A stretch of 64,000 bases of DNA, from the NCBI RefSeq assembly GCF_023715705.1, contig NZ_JAMBOS010000001.1, positions 1 through 64,000 on the forward strand, in the 5' to 3' direction. The DNA comes from Halalkalibacter oceani. GTDB taxonomy: Bacteria > Bacillota > Bacilli > Bacillales > Bacillaceae_D. The translations under genes were made by a program, and so were the position numbers. Numbering within the stretch: position 1 is the stretch's first letter; every line of letters starts with the position of its first letter. Below are positions 17,569-25,508 of the stretch, piece after piece. The notes beneath the pieces are model-generated. The model made no database searches. It was given only the letters and a program-made list of their open reading frames with translations, and was not told the origin of the DNA.

Positions 17569-18138
17569 ATGTGGATCTATGAAAAAAAATTGCAATATCC
17601 CGTAAAAGTGAGTACATGTAATCCGATGCTTGCCAAATTTTTAATTGAGCAATACGGTGGGGCGGATGGAGAGCTTGCGGCGGCACTCCGCTATTTAAAC
17701 CAACGCTACACGATTCCGGATAAAGTGATTGGCCTGCTGACTGATATCGGTACGGAAGAATTTGCTCACCTCGAAATGATCGCGACGATGGTCTACAAGC
17801 TGACAAAGGACGCGACACCTGAGCAGCTGAAGGCAGCTGGGCTCGGTGATCATTATGTAAATCATGGTGAAGCTCTCTTTTATCACAATGCGAGCGGGGT
17901 TCCATGGACGGCCTCCTATATTCAGGCGAAGGGCGATCCAATTGCCGATTTATATGAAGACATTGCCGCTGAGGAAAAAGCACGGGCGACCTATCAGTGG
18001 ATTATCAATCTGTCCGATGATCCGGATTTAAATGACGGATTGAAATTTTTACGTGAACGGGAAGTGGTCCATTCCCAGCGTTTCCGTGAAGCAGTAGAAA
18101 TTTTAAAAGAAGAGCGGGATAAAAAGACAGTCTTTTAA
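17569..18138 (+). CDS. cotJC: spore coat protein CotJC (manganese catalase family)
   Basis: A 189-residue protein of the usual length with the four-helix di-iron/manganese catalase fold. Candidate metal ligands lie in GELAAALRYLNQRY, TEEFAHLEMIATM, EDIAAEEKARATYQ and REVVHSQRF. ATG 17569 follows AAAGGGGG; a longer frame running upstream through cotJB is rejected. It closes the cotJABC operon. Confidence 0.95.
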   Translation: MWIYEKKLQYPVKVSTCNPMLAKFLIEQYGGADGELAAALRYLNQRYTIPDKVIGLLTDIGTEEFAHLEMIATMVYKLTKDATPEQLKAAGLGDHYVNHGEALFYHNASGVPWTASYIQAKGDPIADLYEDIAAEEKARATYQWIINLSDDPDLNDGLKFLREREVVHSQRFREAVEILKEERDKKTVF

Positions 18139-18240
18139 ATCAGGTGACCACCTCAATGATTGCAGTGCTCGAAGCAAAAGAATTGGTTTTCTTCGTGAAA
18201 CGGGTTACAATAGGAGCAAAGAGTAGTGAGGTGAAGAAGG

Positions 18241-18666
18241 ATGGAATTTAACTTTTTAATGAATGATGTCGTAAAGGTTGCGCGTCAGGAAATGGACGCT
18301 GCCGGCTATGAGCAGCTTACGACGCCTGAGGAAGTCGATCAAGTGCTTCAACAAAAAGGGACAACGCTTGTCATGATCAATTCAGTCTGTGGATGTGCAG
18401 GCGGCATTGCTCGTCCAGCGGCAGCCTATATGCAAAATTACGAAACAAAGCCTGACCGTTTTGTGACCGTTTTTGCGGGACAGGATAAAGAAGCGACAGC
18501 AAGAGCGCGTGAATACTTCAAAGGCTATGCGCCATCATCACCATCATTTGCGTTAATCAAGGACGGCGAAATCAAAACGATGGTCGAACGGTACGAGATT
18601 GAAGGCCATGAACCGATTCAGGTCGTTCAAAAGCTTGAAAAAGCGTTTGACGAATATTGCGGATAA
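18241..18666 (+). CDS. brxB: bacilliredoxin BrxB (YqiW)
   Basis: A 141-residue thioredoxin-fold protein with the family active site [15 protein letters not shown] (Cys50-Gly51-Cys52). Bacilliredoxins remove bacillithiol from S-bacillithiolated proteins. The start [10 protein letters not shown] and the segment [17 protein letters not shown] match YqiW/BrxB more closely than YphP/BrxA. It has its own promoter region and terminator. Confidence 0.93.
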   Translation: MEFNFLMNDVVKVARQEMDAAGYEQLTTPEEVDQVLQQKGTTLVMINSVCGCAGGIARPAAAYMQNYETKPDRFVTVFAGQDKEATARAREYFKGYAPSSPSFALIKDGEIKTMVERYEIEGHEPIQVVQKLEKAFDEYCG

Positions 18667-18675
18667 AGAATTCAA

Positions 18676-18710
18676 AGCCGGGGGCGATATGTTTCGCTCC
18701 CGGCTTTTTT
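18676..18710 (+). terminator. rho-independent terminator of brxB
   Basis: AGCCGGGGGCGA pairs with TCGCTCCCGGCT around a small loop and is followed by TTTTTT. Confidence 0.9.
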
Positions 18711-18807
18711 CAGGTATTCTTAAAAGATTGTAACGACTCCGCACGTCGCTCATAAGAAAAGCGCTAGCCGCCTTTCTTATTCAAATCTCTGCATTCAACT
18801 TTGAGTA

Positions 18808-18837
18808 TTCACTCTTACTGGCGAAGTATGCTATAAT
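18808..18837 (+). promoter_or_regulatory. candidate sigma-A promoter
   Basis: TTCACT at 18808-18813 and TATAAT at 18832-18837, spacer 18, lie 32 bases before the small gene at 18870. Confidence 0.5.
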
Positions 18838-18869
18838 AGCCCAGAGTTTGAAAAAGGAGTGTAGGCGAA

Positions 18870-19232
18870 ATGTTATCATTATATGATCAAATCCAGGTTT
18901 ATTTAAACATGGAGGAAGAGATCTCGTTTAAAGAATTCAACGACTATTACAAGCGCTTGCTTGATGAGCTTGGTCAAAATCACGAAACATTTGATGAAGA
19001 AGAAGTGTGGAAGCATTTGTTTGTCGTCGAAAATGTCATGTCGAATGCCGAAGGCCGCGCGAAGCAGGGCAAAGGTGCCGAAGCTAAGAAATATGCGAAA
19101 ATGGCGCAGCGTTTAGAGCTATGGGCGAAGAATTTCGGCGGTCGTCTTGCTGAAGCTGGTTATACGGAAGAGGATATTAATGAACGCTTCAATAAAATGT
19201 TTGAAGAAGAGGCTCCGGTCAATCAATCGTAA
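18870..19232 (+). CDS. conserved hypothetical protein, helical and acidic
   Basis: A 120-residue soluble protein of unknown function. It is Glu/Lys-rich and appears almost entirely alpha-helical, with aromatic patches (LYDQIQVYLNMEEEISFKEF, LWAKNFGGRLAEAGY by key residues). There is no signal peptide, membrane segment or cysteine. It has a good ribosome site (AAAGGAGTG), its own promoter and neighbour-like codon use, so it is very probably a real gene. Its 3' end adjoins the tRNA-Arg promoter. Confidence 0.75.
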   Translation: MLSLYDQIQVYLNMEEEISFKEFNDYYKRLLDELGQNHETFDEEEVWKHLFVVENVMSNAEGRAKQGKGAEAKKYAKMAQRLELWAKNFGGRLAEAGYTEEDINERFNKMFEEEAPVNQS

Positions 19233-19256
19233 TGATAGTAAGAAAGAAGCAAGATG

Positions 19257-19285
19257 TTGACATCTGCTCTTTCTTGCTTTATAAT
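19257..19285 (+). promoter_or_regulatory. strong sigma-A promoter of tRNA-Arg
   Basis: TTGACA at 19257-19262 and TATAAT at 19280-19285 with a 17-base spacer, a perfect consensus, 22 bases before the tRNA. It is embedded in an AAGCAAGA...TCTTGCTT hairpin that may also end transcription of the upstream gene. Confidence 0.85.
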
Positions 19286-19307
19286 AGAAGATGTTGCTTA
19301 GCAATGT

Positions 19308-19382
19308 GCGCCTATGGTGAAAGGGATATCACACGAGATTCCGGTTCTCGCGTTGTAGGTTCGAGTCCTACTAGGCGTGCCA
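19308..19382 (+). tRNA. tRNA-Arg (anticodon CCG)
   Basis: A 75-base cloverleaf with encoded CCA. Acceptor GCGCCTA pairs with TAGGCGT (G-T at the end); D stem GTGA/TCAC; anticodon stem CGAGA/TCTCG with loop TTCCGGT, anticodon CCG reading CGG; T stem GTAGG/CCTAC with loop TTCGAGT. Its 3' two-thirds are duplicated at 21091-21144. Confidence 0.93.
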
Positions 19383-19450
19383 AATGTACATATGACGAGG
19401 GTTTAACGGTCGGTTTCATTGTGAGACTACCTGTTCAAATCTTGTGGAAT

Positions 19451-19489
19451 AGACGTCTTTTCTCAAATGCGAGAGAGGACGTCTTTTTT
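19451..19489 (+). terminator. rho-independent terminator downstream of tRNA-Arg
   Basis: AGACGTC (19451-19457) pairs with GACGTCT (19478-19484), with an inner TCTC/GAGA pairing, and a T-run follows. Confidence 0.8.
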
Positions 19490-19717
19490 GTGTGCAAAAA
19501 ACAGGTTAGAGCCAGATGAATTAGAGGGGAAAAGCCAGAGATTAACATATGTCTGCGGTAAGTCAGATTAACGCTCTTTTAAAGCAACCGGAGTATTAGC
19601 TGGAGGAAAACAAGGTGGAAGTGGAGAAGTGTATGTGAATGGAAAAAATCGCAGCAATCAAAAGTTTTTTTGATTTAACCTCCTGAAGATGTGATAACAT
19701 TGCAGCTTCGAGAGTGA

Positions 19718-19906
19718 AGCCGGCAATGGGGGATCTTAAAAGAACGAGATCGAAAAAGATTCGTAGAGGATGTTGCAAATAGCTATGTTACTTCAGAAGC
19801 GGCTTTGCATCATTTTGATTTTGACGTTTCCATAGTTGAAACAGATAACAATTGGAAAATAGAATCACGATTTAATCAAAAAGAAATAAAGGAGATATGG
19901 ATATGA
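19718..19906 (+). pseudogene. 3' remnant of an unknown gene coupled to the aldolase
   Basis: An open frame without a plausible start encodes about 62 residues ending in ETDNNWKIESRFNQKEIKEI. Its stop TGA (19904-19906) overlaps the aldolase ATG (19903) as ATGA, the usual pattern of translational coupling. The composition looks coding, so this is probably the surviving 3' end of a former operon partner. Another coding-like stretch (GVLAGGKQGGSGEVYVNG in frame near 19590-19660) precedes it. The family is not recognised. Confidence 0.45.
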
Positions 19907-20925
19907 TAGATTTACGGAGTGACACTGTAACAAAGCCAACTGATGCGATGCGCCAAGCTTCTTTTGAGGCTGTTGTTGGAGACGATGTCTATGGGGAAGA
20001 TCCAACGATAAACAAATTAGAAGAAACTGCTGCTGAACTTGTTGGAAAAGAAGCAGCTTTATTCGTATCGAGTGGAACACAAGGAAATCAAATTTCGGCG
20101 TTAACACATTGTAAGCCAGGAAACGAAGTTATACTTGAAGCGAACTCACACATTTTTATGTATGAGGGAGCGGCATTTTCTGTTTTTGCAGGTGTTCAAT
20201 CAAGACCGATTGTTGGTGATCGTGGCGCTATGAACCCGGAAGAAGTAAAAGCAGCGATACGAGGTACGGATATTCACTATCCGGAAACTGGGTTAATATG
20301 TATAGAAAATACACATAACAAAGCAGGTGGGGCGATAATCCCCCTATCAAATATGAAGGAAATATTCGAAATAGCCCGGATGAATCATATTCCTGTTCAC
20401 TTAGATGGTGCGCGATTATTCAATGCTTCAGTTGCGACTGGGATTTCCTTAAAGGAATATGCAGCATGCACAGATACATTGCAATTCTGTTTATCGAAAG
20501 GACTAGGGGCACCGGTCGGTTCGATTATAGCTGGTTCAAAAGAATTTATTAGCACTGCCCGTAAATGGAGAAAGCGTCTTGGCGGTGGGATGCGGCAGGC
20601 AGGAATAATTGCTGCACCTGCTCTTATTGCCTTAACTGAGAATATGGAAAGATTAGCTGAAGATCATGACAATGCTAAAAAACTAGCAGAAGGCTTAGAG
20701 AGTGTCAAAGGTTTATCTGTGATAAATAAAGTAGAAACAAACATTGTCATGGTTGATGTTAGTAAGACGAAATACGATGCAGCGCAATTTTTAATTGAAT
20801 TAAGGAATCAAGGAATTCTCGCAGGAGCTTTCGGGCCAGAAACAATTAGACTAGTCACACACTATGACGTAACCAGCAAGGATATCGAAAAGGCATTATC
20901 AAGAATACAAAAAGCTTTAAAATAA
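19903..20925 (+). CDS. low-specificity L-threonine aldolase
   Basis: A 340-residue PLP enzyme of fold type I that cleaves L-threonine or allo-threonine to glycine and acetaldehyde. Family landmarks: start MIDLRSDTVTKPTDAMRQ, GDDVYGEDPTINKLEE, the aldimine-stacking region EANSHIFMYEGAAF, VHLDGARLFNASVATG with its PLP-pyridine Asp, and the Schiff-base Lys in FCLSKGLGAPVGS (about residue 195-205). ATG 19903 is preferred over 19897 because AAAGGAG is 8 bases upstream. It is cargo of the tRNA-Arg island. Confidence 0.93.
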   Translation: MIDLRSDTVTKPTDAMRQASFEAVVGDDVYGEDPTINKLEETAAELVGKEAALFVSSGTQGNQISALTHCKPGNEVILEANSHIFMYEGAAFSVFAGVQSRPIVGDRGAMNPEEVKAAIRGTDIHYPETGLICIENTHNKAGGAIIPLSNMKEIFEIARMNHIPVHLDGARLFNASVATGISLKEYAACTDTLQFCLSKGLGAPVGSIIAGSKEFISTARKWRKRLGGGMRQAGIIAAPALIALTENMERLAEDHDNAKKLAEGLESVKGLSVINKVETNIVMVDVSKTKYDAAQFLIELRNQGILAGAFGPETIRLVTHYDVTSKDIEKALSRIQKALK

Positions 20926-21090
20926 GCGTAAATGGATTTTGAACAGATTCCCGCCAAGCCTGCTAAAGGTTTATGTTTCTATATTTGCCTATTTAAAATG
21001 AAAATTACGGCTATCTTGCGTTACATTTTAGTATATACGAGTAGAGACGTCCGATTCAGGGGAAGACTTTTGTACGAAGCTCTGCCATGT
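20926..21090. other. intergenic sequence inside the island
   Basis: AT-rich sequence between the aldolase gene and the truncated tRNA copy. No convincing gene, promoter or terminator was seen. Confidence 0.4.
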
Positions 21091-21144
21091 AGATTCCGGT
21101 TCTCGCGTTGTAGGTTCAAGTCCTACTAAGCGTACCAAATGTAC
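21091..21144 (+). repeat. truncated tRNA-Arg copy (attachment-site duplication)
   Basis: Fifty-one of 54 bases match 19336-19389: anticodon arm, T arm, 3' acceptor strand, CCA and the following AAATGTAC. The 5' acceptor strand and D arm are absent, so it cannot fold as a tRNA. It is followed at 21171-21196 by a perfect GGAGAATAG/CTATTCTCC hairpin with a T-rich loop. Confidence 0.85.
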
Positions 21145-21377
21145 CTATCCAAAAGCATTTTTCCTCTTTGGGAGAATAGCTTTTTTTCTATTCTCCGATA
21201 ATCATTGAAATACCGTCGAGAGGTCGACCGTGTTTGGCAGCGGGAGGGACGGGGTAGTAGTAAAAGAGTACGCCGTTACGGTCATCAAACCTTCCTTTTT
21301 AGAAATTGACTTTCCCTGCACAATCGCTCACAATAAGAAGTGAGTTCTACTATCATATTGAACTGGAGAGGAATAAC

Positions 21378-22115
21378 GTGAATCCCGCCACAACAATTGA
21401 TTTAAAACGATTAAAAGCCTATCGTACTGAAGCGACCCGTTTTATGATGACGTACAAATTCGCTTTAGACGAAATGAATACGAAGATTAAAATTTTGCAG
21501 GAAGAATTCCAGCTTATTCATGATTATAATCCGATTGAACATATTAGCTCGCGTTTAAAATCACCGGAAAGTATTTTAAAAAAGCTTCACCGGAAGCACT
21601 ATCCAATTACATTGGAAAGCATTAAAGAAAACATAAAAGATGTCGCCGGCATCCGGATCACCTGCTCGTTTCTGACCGATATTTATCAGCTGAGCGAGAT
21701 GATCCAAAAGCAGGGAGATATCAAAGTACTCGAGGTGAAGGATTATTTGCGCGATCCGAAGCCGAACGGCTACCGCAGCCTTCATCTAATCATCGAGGTG
21801 CCGGTCTACATGTCTGACCGTCAAAGCAGTGTGTGTGTCGAAGTCCAAATTCGGACGATCGCGATGGATTTCTGGGCGAGTCTTGAACACAAAATTTATT
21901 ACAAATACAATAAAGAAATCCCGGAGCGCCTCCTCCTGGAACTGAAAAATGCCGCCGACCTGGCTGCCGTTCTCGATAAAAAGATGGAGGATTTGCATAA
22001 GGAAGTCGGGGAGCTGAAAGATCAGGACGACGCCGATGAGATTGAACAAATGATCAACAAAAACGAAAAAATCCATTTGCCGTCAAACTTCTTGACCTCG
22101 CTGTTTAATGATTAA
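21378..22115 (+). CDS. small alarmone synthetase, RelP/SasA (YwaC) type
   Basis: A 245-residue single-domain RelA/SpoT-like synthetase making (p)ppGpp from GTP/GDP and ATP; it has no hydrolase, TGS or ACT domain. Motifs match B. subtilis YwaC: YKFALDEMNTKI, NPIEHISSRLKSPESI, DVAGIRITCSF, the ATP-binding KPNGYRSLHLII, and EVQIRTIAMDFWASLEHKIYYK. It is some 35 residues longer than YwaC at the two ends. GTG 21378 is chosen because GGAGAGG lies 7 bases upstream. The next gene starts at its 3' end. Confidence 0.92.
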   Translation: MNPATTIDLKRLKAYRTEATRFMMTYKFALDEMNTKIKILQEEFQLIHDYNPIEHISSRLKSPESILKKLHRKHYPITLESIKENIKDVAGIRITCSFLTDIYQLSEMIQKQGDIKVLEVKDYLRDPKPNGYRSLHLIIEVPVYMSDRQSSVCVEVQIRTIAMDFWASLEHKIYYKYNKEIPERLLLELKNAADLAAVLDKKMEDLHKEVGELKDQDDADEIEQMINKNEKIHLPSNFLTSLFND

Positions 22116-22134
22116 TCTTGCGGCAGGTGCGCCA

Positions 22135-22560
22135 ATGAAATTCAAATCAAGAAGGGACCCGATCACAACGATTGCAATTTGGCTGACTGCCGGCTTGATC
22201 TTCCTCCCGGTGTTTACAAGGGAACTGATCAGCTTTTTCATCATTACACCGATTTGCGCCATGCTGCTCTGGTGCTGGTTCCAAACCGACTACACGGTTG
22301 AAGGTACCGAAATCGGGATTCGCTGCGGCCCTTTCCGAAAGCGTGTGCAAATCGCTGAAATCAAACGGATAGAAGCGACACGCACACTTGTTACTACTTT
22401 TTCTTTAGGGCTCTCCTTGAAACGGATCATCATTCATTACGGCGCAGGCTACTCTCTCGTCGAAATCTCGCCGCAGCAGCAAGACGAATTTATAAAAGCT
22501 GTTACGGCGATCAATCCACATATCGAACTGCCAGGACTGGCCGATCCGAAGCCCCGTTGA
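22135..22560 (+). CDS. membrane protein with PH-like domain (YyaB type)
   Basis: A 141-residue protein with two N-terminal membrane segments (about residues 10-27 and 31-48) and a cytosolic bacterial PH-like domain from YTVEGTEIGIRCGPFRKRVQIAEI to the end. Function unknown. ATG 22135 has AGGTG upstream; ATG 22108 would overlap the alarmone synthetase gene. The 19-base gap suggests co-transcription with it. Confidence 0.75.
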   Translation: MKFKSRRDPITTIAIWLTAGLIFLPVFTRELISFFIITPICAMLLWCWFQTDYTVEGTEIGIRCGPFRKRVQIAEIKRIEATRTLVTTFSLGLSLKRIIIHYGAGYSLVEISPQQQDEFIKAVTAINPHIELPGLADPKPR

Positions 22561-22589
22561 CCGCCAGTCCCCCTCTGTGAAAAATAATG

Positions 22590-22618
22590 TTGACAACCTG
22601 AAGAATTTGCTGTATATT
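22590..22618 (+). promoter_or_regulatory. sigma-A promoter of tRNA-Val
   Basis: TTGACA at 22590-22595 and TATATT at 22613-22618, spacer 17, end 46 bases before the tRNA. Confidence 0.75.
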
Positions 22619-22664
22619 TATAAATGTCGCAGGGTAGACATCGTCAATAACAAATTACATATGC

Positions 22665-22737
22665 GATCTGTTAGCTCAGTTGGGAGAGCGCCACCTTGAC
22701 AGGGTGGAGGTCACTGGTTCGAGCCCAGTACAGGTCA
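22665..22737 (+). tRNA. tRNA-Val (anticodon GAC)
   Basis: A 73-base cloverleaf. Acceptor GATCTGT pairs with ACAGGTC; D stem GCTC/GAGC; anticodon stem CCACC/GGTGG with loop TTGACAG, anticodon GAC; T stem ACTGG/CCAGT with loop TTCGAGC; discriminator A. CCA is not encoded (the gene is followed by TACC), so the end must be added enzymatically. Confidence 0.93.
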
Positions 22738-22743
22738 TACCGC

Positions 22744-22773
22744 AAAACCCTTGATATTCAAGGGTTTTTTGTT
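22744..22773 (+). terminator. rho-independent terminator of tRNA-Val
   Basis: AAAACCCTTGA pairs with TCAAGGGTTTT around a 3-base loop, followed by more T. Confidence 0.9.
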
Positions 22774-22893
22774 TTGTCTTAAATTTCCGGATGGAGAAAA
22801 CGAGTCGATTTTATTCTCTGAGGTTAAAAATGTGTTTACTTCACAGTTATTTAACACCCTTCATTTATAGTGGACTTGAATGGAGGGTGGTTT

Positions 22894-24231
22894 ATGAATG
22901 AGTCAGAAAAAAGTAAAAAGACAAAAACTTCTATTTATCAAACAGTATGGCGTTGGCATTTCTATGCAGGAGTCATTTTTGCCCCGATTATTTTTATTCT
23001 CGCGTTTAGTGGGGGAGTCTATTTATTTAAACCGCAGATTGAAGCCTACCTTTATCAAGATTTGATAAAGGTCAACGAAGTAGAGGATACACGATTATCG
23101 TATACAGATCAAATGAATCGCGTACGTGAACAATACCCAGATGCTCAAATATCTTCTGTCACCATACCGGAAGATAAAGAACGGACAATTGAATTTGCGA
23201 TCAGGGAATCAGGAGTAGCAGCATCTGTTTTTGTAAACCCTTATAATGGGCAAATTCAGGGAGCCTTGGAAAATGATCAAAAAGTAACGGAGATCTTTAA
23301 GAAACTACATAGCGAGCTTTGGATCGCAGGTACAATTGGTAACCGTATTGTGGAACTGGCCGCATCATGGGCAATCATTCTTATCGTCACAGGGTTGTAT
23401 ATGTGGTGGCCAAGAAACCGAAATTCTATGTGGGGAACGTTATTACCTCGATTAAACAAAAGGGGAAGGGTCTTTTGGAGAGATTTGCATGCTGTGCCAG
23501 CCTTTTGGCTATCATTATTTATTCTGATCCTGATTGCTACAGGCTTACCGTGGTCTGGAGTTCTTGGACCTAAAATTCAAGACATGGCTGCTGCACCACA
23601 ATATGCATACAGCTATGGAGAGAAGCCTGAATCGGTAACGCTGACTAAAGATCTTGTTGAGGATGTGCCATGGGCAACTGAAAATTTAGACGTTCCCTCC
23701 TCGCTACCATCTACTTATTTACCTTTATCGATTGATGAAGTGGAATCATTGGTAGACGGACAAGGTTTGGCCTATCCATTTACGATCACACTACCTGTTG
23801 GTAAATTGGGCGTCTATACAGCCTCACATGTGGACTCACCAAGAAACTTAGCGACCATCCATCTGGACCAGTATAGTGGTGTCTTTTTAAGTGATGTCAG
23901 ATTTGATGATTTCTCGTTCGCTGCAAAAGTAATTGAAAGTGGCATTGCTTTGCATGAAGGAAGGTTATTTGGTTGGCTCAATCAATTGTTAGGGCTTCTT
24001 ACTTGTTTAGGCCTTATGCTAATTGTGGTTAGCTCATTTTTCATGTGGAAAAAAAGAAAACCACAAGGGGGCTTTGGCGCTCCTTCTCAATCCAAGAATA
24101 CAAAAGTCAATATTGTTGTCTGGTTAATTTTACTTGTTTTCGGCTTTTTAATGCCGCTTGTCGGAATCTCCTTACTCGTTATGTTTATTCTCGATCAAGT
24201 GCTAAGGCCTCTACTTGTCAAATTGCGTTAG
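22894..24231 (+). CDS. PepSY-associated membrane protein (PepSY_TM family)
   Basis: A 445-residue protein. The start WRWHFYAGVIFAPIIFILAFSGGVYLF is the first segment of the PepSY_TM family. A PepSY-like external domain, the pair HSELWIAGTIGNRIVELAASWAIILIVTG and RDLHAVPAFWLSLFILILIATGLPW, then a second external domain and C-terminal segments follow. Conserved His residues near the membrane suggest heme or metal use, as in siderophore-reductase relatives, but this is inference. ATG 22894 follows GGAGGGTGG. It is paired with a YtkA-like lipoprotein 38 bases downstream, a combination seen with copper or iron handling. Confidence 0.85.
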   Translation: MNESEKSKKTKTSIYQTVWRWHFYAGVIFAPIIFILAFSGGVYLFKPQIEAYLYQDLIKVNEVEDTRLSYTDQMNRVREQYPDAQISSVTIPEDKERTIEFAIRESGVAASVFVNPYNGQIQGALENDQKVTEIFKKLHSELWIAGTIGNRIVELAASWAIILIVTGLYMWWPRNRNSMWGTLLPRLNKRGRVFWRDLHAVPAFWLSLFILILIATGLPWSGVLGPKIQDMAAAPQYAYSYGEKPESVTLTKDLVEDVPWATENLDVPSSLPSTYLPLSIDEVESLVDGQGLAYPFTITLPVGKLGVYTASHVDSPRNLATIHLDQYSGVFLSDVRFDDFSFAAKVIESGIALHEGRLFGWLNQLLGLLTCLGLMLIVVSSFFMWKKRKPQGGFGAPSQSKNTKVNIVVWLILLVFGFLMPLVGISLLVMFILDQVLRPLLVKLR

Positions 24232-24269
24232 GTAATTAAGGAATATAACAAGATTAAAGGGTGAATAAG

Positions 24270-24752
24270 ATGAAAAAGAAAGCAATTATACCTCTTATAG
24301 GCTTGATAAGCAGCTTAATCATCATAGGATGTTCGAGTGATAAAGAAAATCAGGCAAATCACATAGAGGTTCCTGAGGTCATCACTGTCAATATTAACGC
24401 CCCTGAGCAAGTTGACATTCATGAGAGGGTCCGTTTATCGACTTCTGTCTACCAGGGTGAAGAAGCAGTGGATGATGCCCGTGAAGTGATGTTTGAAGTT
24501 TGGAAAAACGAAGAAAGAGAAAGCGGAGAGCTAATCGAGGGTGAATGGACTGAAGACGGTTTATATGAAATTGACTACACATTTGAAAGTGAGGGCATTT
24601 ATATTTTGCAAACACATGTAACAGCCCGTGACATGCATGTGATGCCTAAAAAAATGATCATCGCTGGTGAGGTACCAAATGAAGATATAGAAGCTTTTCT
24701 AAATTCTGGAGGACCGTCCAATGACACAGAAGAGAGTTTGCATCACCACTAA
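24270..24752 (+). CDS. YtkA/FixH-like lipoprotein
   Basis: A 160-residue protein with a lipoprotein signal (LISSLIIIGCSS). The beta-rich remainder (VTVNINAPEQVDIHERVRLSTSVY ... GLYEIDYTFESEGIYILQTHVTARDMHVMPKKMI by key residues) fits the YtkA-like family, and the C-terminus ends in His-His-His. The Met/His-rich RDMHVMPKK segment could bind copper. It probably works with the PepSY protein before it. ATG 24270 is favoured by AAAGGGTG; GTG 24261 is possible. Confidence 0.78.
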   Translation: MKKKAIIPLIGLISSLIIIGCSSDKENQANHIEVPEVITVNINAPEQVDIHERVRLSTSVYQGEEAVDDAREVMFEVWKNEERESGELIEGEWTEDGLYEIDYTFESEGIYILQTHVTARDMHVMPKKMIIAGEVPNEDIEAFLNSGGPSNDTEESLHHH

Positions 24753-24973
24753 AAGTAAGAGGACTTTTCCCAGTTTATTACGCCTGACTTGCCTATATGA
24801 TTAGGAGGAATCATAAAAAATAGTTCTCATCAAGGTTGTCCTTAGTTCCAGGTAATAGAAGTTATTTTATCTTTGTTAATAATGCATTTCAATTTATAAA
24901 CATAATAAGTTGAACATAATTTACTCTTTTGATGGAAAACTAGGAGTAAACAATAAAGAAATAAGGTGAAATA

Positions 24974-25144
24974 ATGAATATGGAACGAGGTTATGGACCT
25001 GGAGAAATCGTTTATATTATCATTCGCAATCCGCATGCACAAGATGTTGCCCATGTTCAGCAGGCTGCGATTGTCCAACATCCAGAACAACCTAATAAAT
25101 TGGCTCTCTTCTCACATTATCAACAAATTAGTAAGAAAAGATAG
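24974..25144 (+). CDS. short SplA-like protein
   Basis: A 56-residue protein (start NMERGYGPGEIVYIIIRNPH, then DVAHVQQAAIVQHPEQPNKLALF) resembling SplA, the small TRAP-like regulator of spore photoproduct lyase in Bacillus. It stops soon after LALFSHYQQ, about 20 residues short of the usual SplA length, and no splB follows. It may therefore be an orphan or C-terminally truncated. AAGGTGA lies 6 bases before the ATG. Confidence 0.6.
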   Translation: MNMERGYGPGEIVYIIIRNPHAQDVAHVQQAAIVQHPEQPNKLALFSHYQQISKKR

Positions 25145-25202
25145 CACGTGCTGATACGTTCAAGCACCATTGTTCTACTCACATTGTAAATGCCGTAGAA
25201 AT

Positions 25203-25245
25203 AGACCTCTCCTAACGATGAACAGCTTAGGGAGGTTTATTCTAT
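25203..25245 (+). terminator. candidate terminator after the SplA-like gene
   Basis: AGACCTCTCCTAA pairs with TTAGGGAGGT with one bulge, followed by a T-rich tail. Confidence 0.5.
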
Positions 25246-25370
25246 TTATTTTGTGAAAGAAGGGCGACTATTGCGGCTACTTTGAGCTCCAATTGGCGGT
25301 AGTGAAACAACTTCACACCTGGTAAGGGAGAAGATAGCAAAAAAGAAGAAGTACCGAGGAGAGTAAGTTA

Positions 25371-25508
25371 TTAATTCGTCTGTTTTCTTGAGTTAAATAA
25401 CATGCCGATTAGCAGTGCGGCGAACAAACCGATTAAAGCACCAGTATATTCATAGTTGATGTATCCGATGATCAGACCGGATGAAATCAGAGTTAGAGAT
25501 AATCCCAT
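25371..25508 (-). CDS. small membrane protein (45 aa)
   Basis: A 45-residue reading frame on the minus strand with a strong ribosome site (AAGGAGGGATTTA before the ATG). It encodes two hydrophobic stretches (SLTLISSGLIIGYI and GALIGLFAALLIGMLF) separated by NYEYT, then a short charged tail NSRKQTN. It looks like a genuine small two-pass membrane protein of unknown function. Confidence 0.6.
   Translation of the reverse strand: MGLSLTLISSGLIIGYINYEYTGALIGLFAALLIGMLFNSRKQTN

Larger units (their letters stand above)
19336..21144 (+). mobile_element. small genomic island bounded by a tRNA-Arg 3'-end duplication
   Basis: The 54 bases from the tRNA anticodon arm to just past its CCA (19336-19389) recur at 21091-21144 with three differences. 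This is the hallmark of site-specific integration at a tRNA, leaving attL and attR. The 1.7 kb in between hold a terminator, a degraded reading frame and a threonine aldolase gene, apparently with lower GC than its neighbours. No integrase remains, so the element is either a remnant or was moved in trans. Confidence 0.75.

Noticed and set aside
19232-19519. A 95-residue frame across tRNA-Arg
   Set aside because: It reads through the tRNA and the following terminator and has no family features.
21171-21196. Perfect GGAGAATAG/CTATTCTCC hairpin as a terminator
   Set aside because: The T residues are in the loop and none follow the stem, so termination is doubtful.
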